Shown: positions 63,269 through 64,000 of the stretch, one piece after another
Layout of the letters: each line of letters starts with the position of its first letter
Numbering within the stretch: the stretch's first letter is position 1
NCBI RefSeq assembly: GCF_000399665.1
Contig: NZ_KB976986.1
Span: 964,240-1,028,239, forward strand
Length of the DNA: 64,000 nt
Source: Acinetobacter calcoaceticus ANC 3811
Lineage (GTDB): Bacteria > Pseudomonadota > Gammaproteobacteria > Pseudomonadales > Moraxellaceae
Direction: 5' to 3'
Translations under genes and position numbers: made by a program
Notes under the pieces: model-generated
Told to the model about the DNA's origin: nothing
Database searches by the model: none
What the model saw: the letters and a program-made list of their open reading frames with translations, nothing else

Positions 63269-63573
63269 ATATGAAAAATCAGACTCAAGATCGTCAGCAA
63301 GTTCTCATCGATTTATATAAACAATATTTATTTAATGAAATTACGCTTGGGCAATTGTTGACGTATTTGCGAAAGAACGTATTGAATTTATCCCAAGAAC
63401 AATATGCTGCTTTGGTTGGAATAAGTCGTCGGACTTTAACTGATATTGAGCAGGATAAAGGTAAACTTACTCAATCTGTGTTAGATAAAGTATTTAAGCC
63501 GCTTGGTTTAAAAGCAGGGCTTGTACCGACACATGAACATATTGTTGGTAAAATTATAAAACCATCTGAGTAG
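63265..63573 (+). CDS. HipB-like XRE antitoxin/repressor
   Basis: 102 aa. The XRE HTH (about 32-85) reads 'NVLNLSQEQYAALVGISRRTLTDIEQDKGKLTQSVLDKV' (in part). The N-terminal ~30 residues are a helical extension. The ATG at 63265 overlaps the kinase stop (ATGA). By analogy it neutralises the kinase and represses the operon through the TGAGCAAAATTTTGCTCA operator. Confidence 0.82.
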   Translation: MNMKNQTQDRQQVLIDLYKQYLFNEITLGQLLTYLRKNVLNLSQEQYAALVGISRRTLTDIEQDKGKLTQSVLDKVFKPLGLKAGLVPTHEHIVGKIIKPSE

Positions 63574-63689
63574 TTAACTATATCTTTCTATAAATTATTT
63601 TAAATATAGAGAACTCTTAAAAACTTTTACTCAGTAAAGAAAAAAATGAGTAACATGAAACCTTAGAAGATTTATCACACATAACATCT

Positions 63690-64000
63690 ATGAAGAAAAA
63701 CTCAAAGCTTGACCAAGATAAACTCTTTATTAAATTGTTATTTAAGTCTAACTCTGAAGTGACGGAGGATGAAATTGAGTACTATCGAAAATATCCTGAT
63801 CAGATCGATCAAGTCACAGCTCCCCTAAACATTCATAAAATATTCTTGTGGGCTGGTGCTTTATTGGGCGTTATCGTGGTGGCCATAGCTAAATTTCTTA
63901 AATTTTCTGGCACCTTAGATTTCCTATCTGAAGGCGTATTAGAGTTTGTTATAGATATTATTTATGAAACGGGCATTGCTTTAATTGGAGCCGCAGCTAC
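63690..64000 (+). CDS. Membrane protein of unknown function, truncated by window end
   Basis: The frame from ATG 63690 is open to the window end (103 codons). It begins with a charged, soluble ~50 residues (MKKNSKLDQDKLFIKLLFKS), then a transmembrane helix ('IFLWAGALLGVIVVAIAKFL') and the start of another ('GIALIGAAA'). Not recognised. A weak ribosome site precedes it. Confidence 0.55.
   Translation, partial: MKKNSKLDQDKLFIKLLFKSNSEVTEDEIEYYRKYPDQIDQVTAPLNIHKIFLWAGALLGVIVVAIAKFLKFSGTLDFLSEGVLEFVIDIIYETGIALIGAAA

Noticed and set aside
1..64000. CRISPR array
   Set aside because: No regularly spaced repeats with unique spacers were seen on either strand and no cas genes are present.

Overview
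The window looks like Acinetobacter chromosome, most likely the A. calcoaceticus-baumannii complex. The DNA is AT-rich with AT-biased codons, and the gene content fits: paired HlyD/DHA2 exporters, AraC/TetR/LysR regulators, TonB-dependent iron uptake, a prs-like/nadV/NUDIX NAD-salvage cluster and C4-like RNA/TetR cassettes. There are no rRNA or intact tRNA genes and no CRISPR array. Names come from reading the sequence; no database was searched.

Layout. 1-545: C-terminal end of a large RTX-type secreted protein. 0.6-6.1 kb: LysR regulator divergent from an omega-amino-acid transaminase, a (methyl)malonate-semialdehyde dehydrogenase and an APC permease, probably for beta-alanine catabolism. 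6.2-9.6 kb: HlyD-DHA2 efflux pair divergent from a TetR gene, with a perfect palindrome between them. 9.9-12.4 kb: cold-shock protein, AraC regulator, zinc alcohol dehydrogenase. 12.5-13.7 kb: cassette of strong promoter, C4-like structured RNA, 18-codon UUG micro-ORF and TetR regulator. 13.8-17.8 kb: DUF2946-like protein, TonB receptor, PepSY membrane protein. 18.1-21.7 kb: multicopper oxidase and tyrosinase. 22.3-27.3 kb: Fe/B12-type ABC importer, GNAT, AraC, TSUP permease. 27.4-30.7 kb: NrtR-type operator, prs-like, nadV and NUDIX-HTH regulator. 30.7-34.2 kb: a sulfatase gene between 32-bp direct repeats, then an MTHFR-like gene.

34.2-41.2 kb is a very AT-rich accessory region. It holds a predicted membrane protein, an acidic protein plus HTH-ImmA/IrrE protease pair, and an AAA ATPase plus DUF4435 pair resembling the PARIS anti-phage system. 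That pair is preceded by an Arc-like repressor gene frameshifted in an A10 tract. Phage-gene relics and a tmRNA-3'-end-like scar close the region.

41.4-52.0 kb: LuxR regulator and amidase, then a six-gene block (EmrA, EmrB, possible acyltransferase, GH3-type adenylating enzyme, TolC, GNAT) that looks like synthesis plus export of an amide-type small molecule. 52.2 kb: RelA/SpoT-like HD hydrolase. 52.9-55.5 kb: second C4-like/micro-ORF/TetR cassette, whose RNA element is split by a complete 1466-bp IS3-family element with a 3-bp target duplication. 55.6-57.4 kb: Fe/2-oxoglutarate amino-acid dioxygenase and LysO-type exporter. 57.5-64 kb: frameshifted alpha/beta hydrolase, solute-binding protein, oxidoreductase relic, YtcJ-like amidohydrolase lipoprotein, hipA-hipB-like pair with a palindromic operator, and a truncated membrane protein.

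Most interesting system: the two C4-like RNA/micro-ORF/TetR cassettes. Base changes between copies preserve helices, both leaders hide a Shine-Dalgarno in the same hairpin, and both encode an 18-aa peptide whose changes are mostly silent or conservative. The layout resembles the phage P1 c4-icd-ant switch and, as I recall, the TetR-type regulators tied to opaque/translucent switching in A. baumannii.
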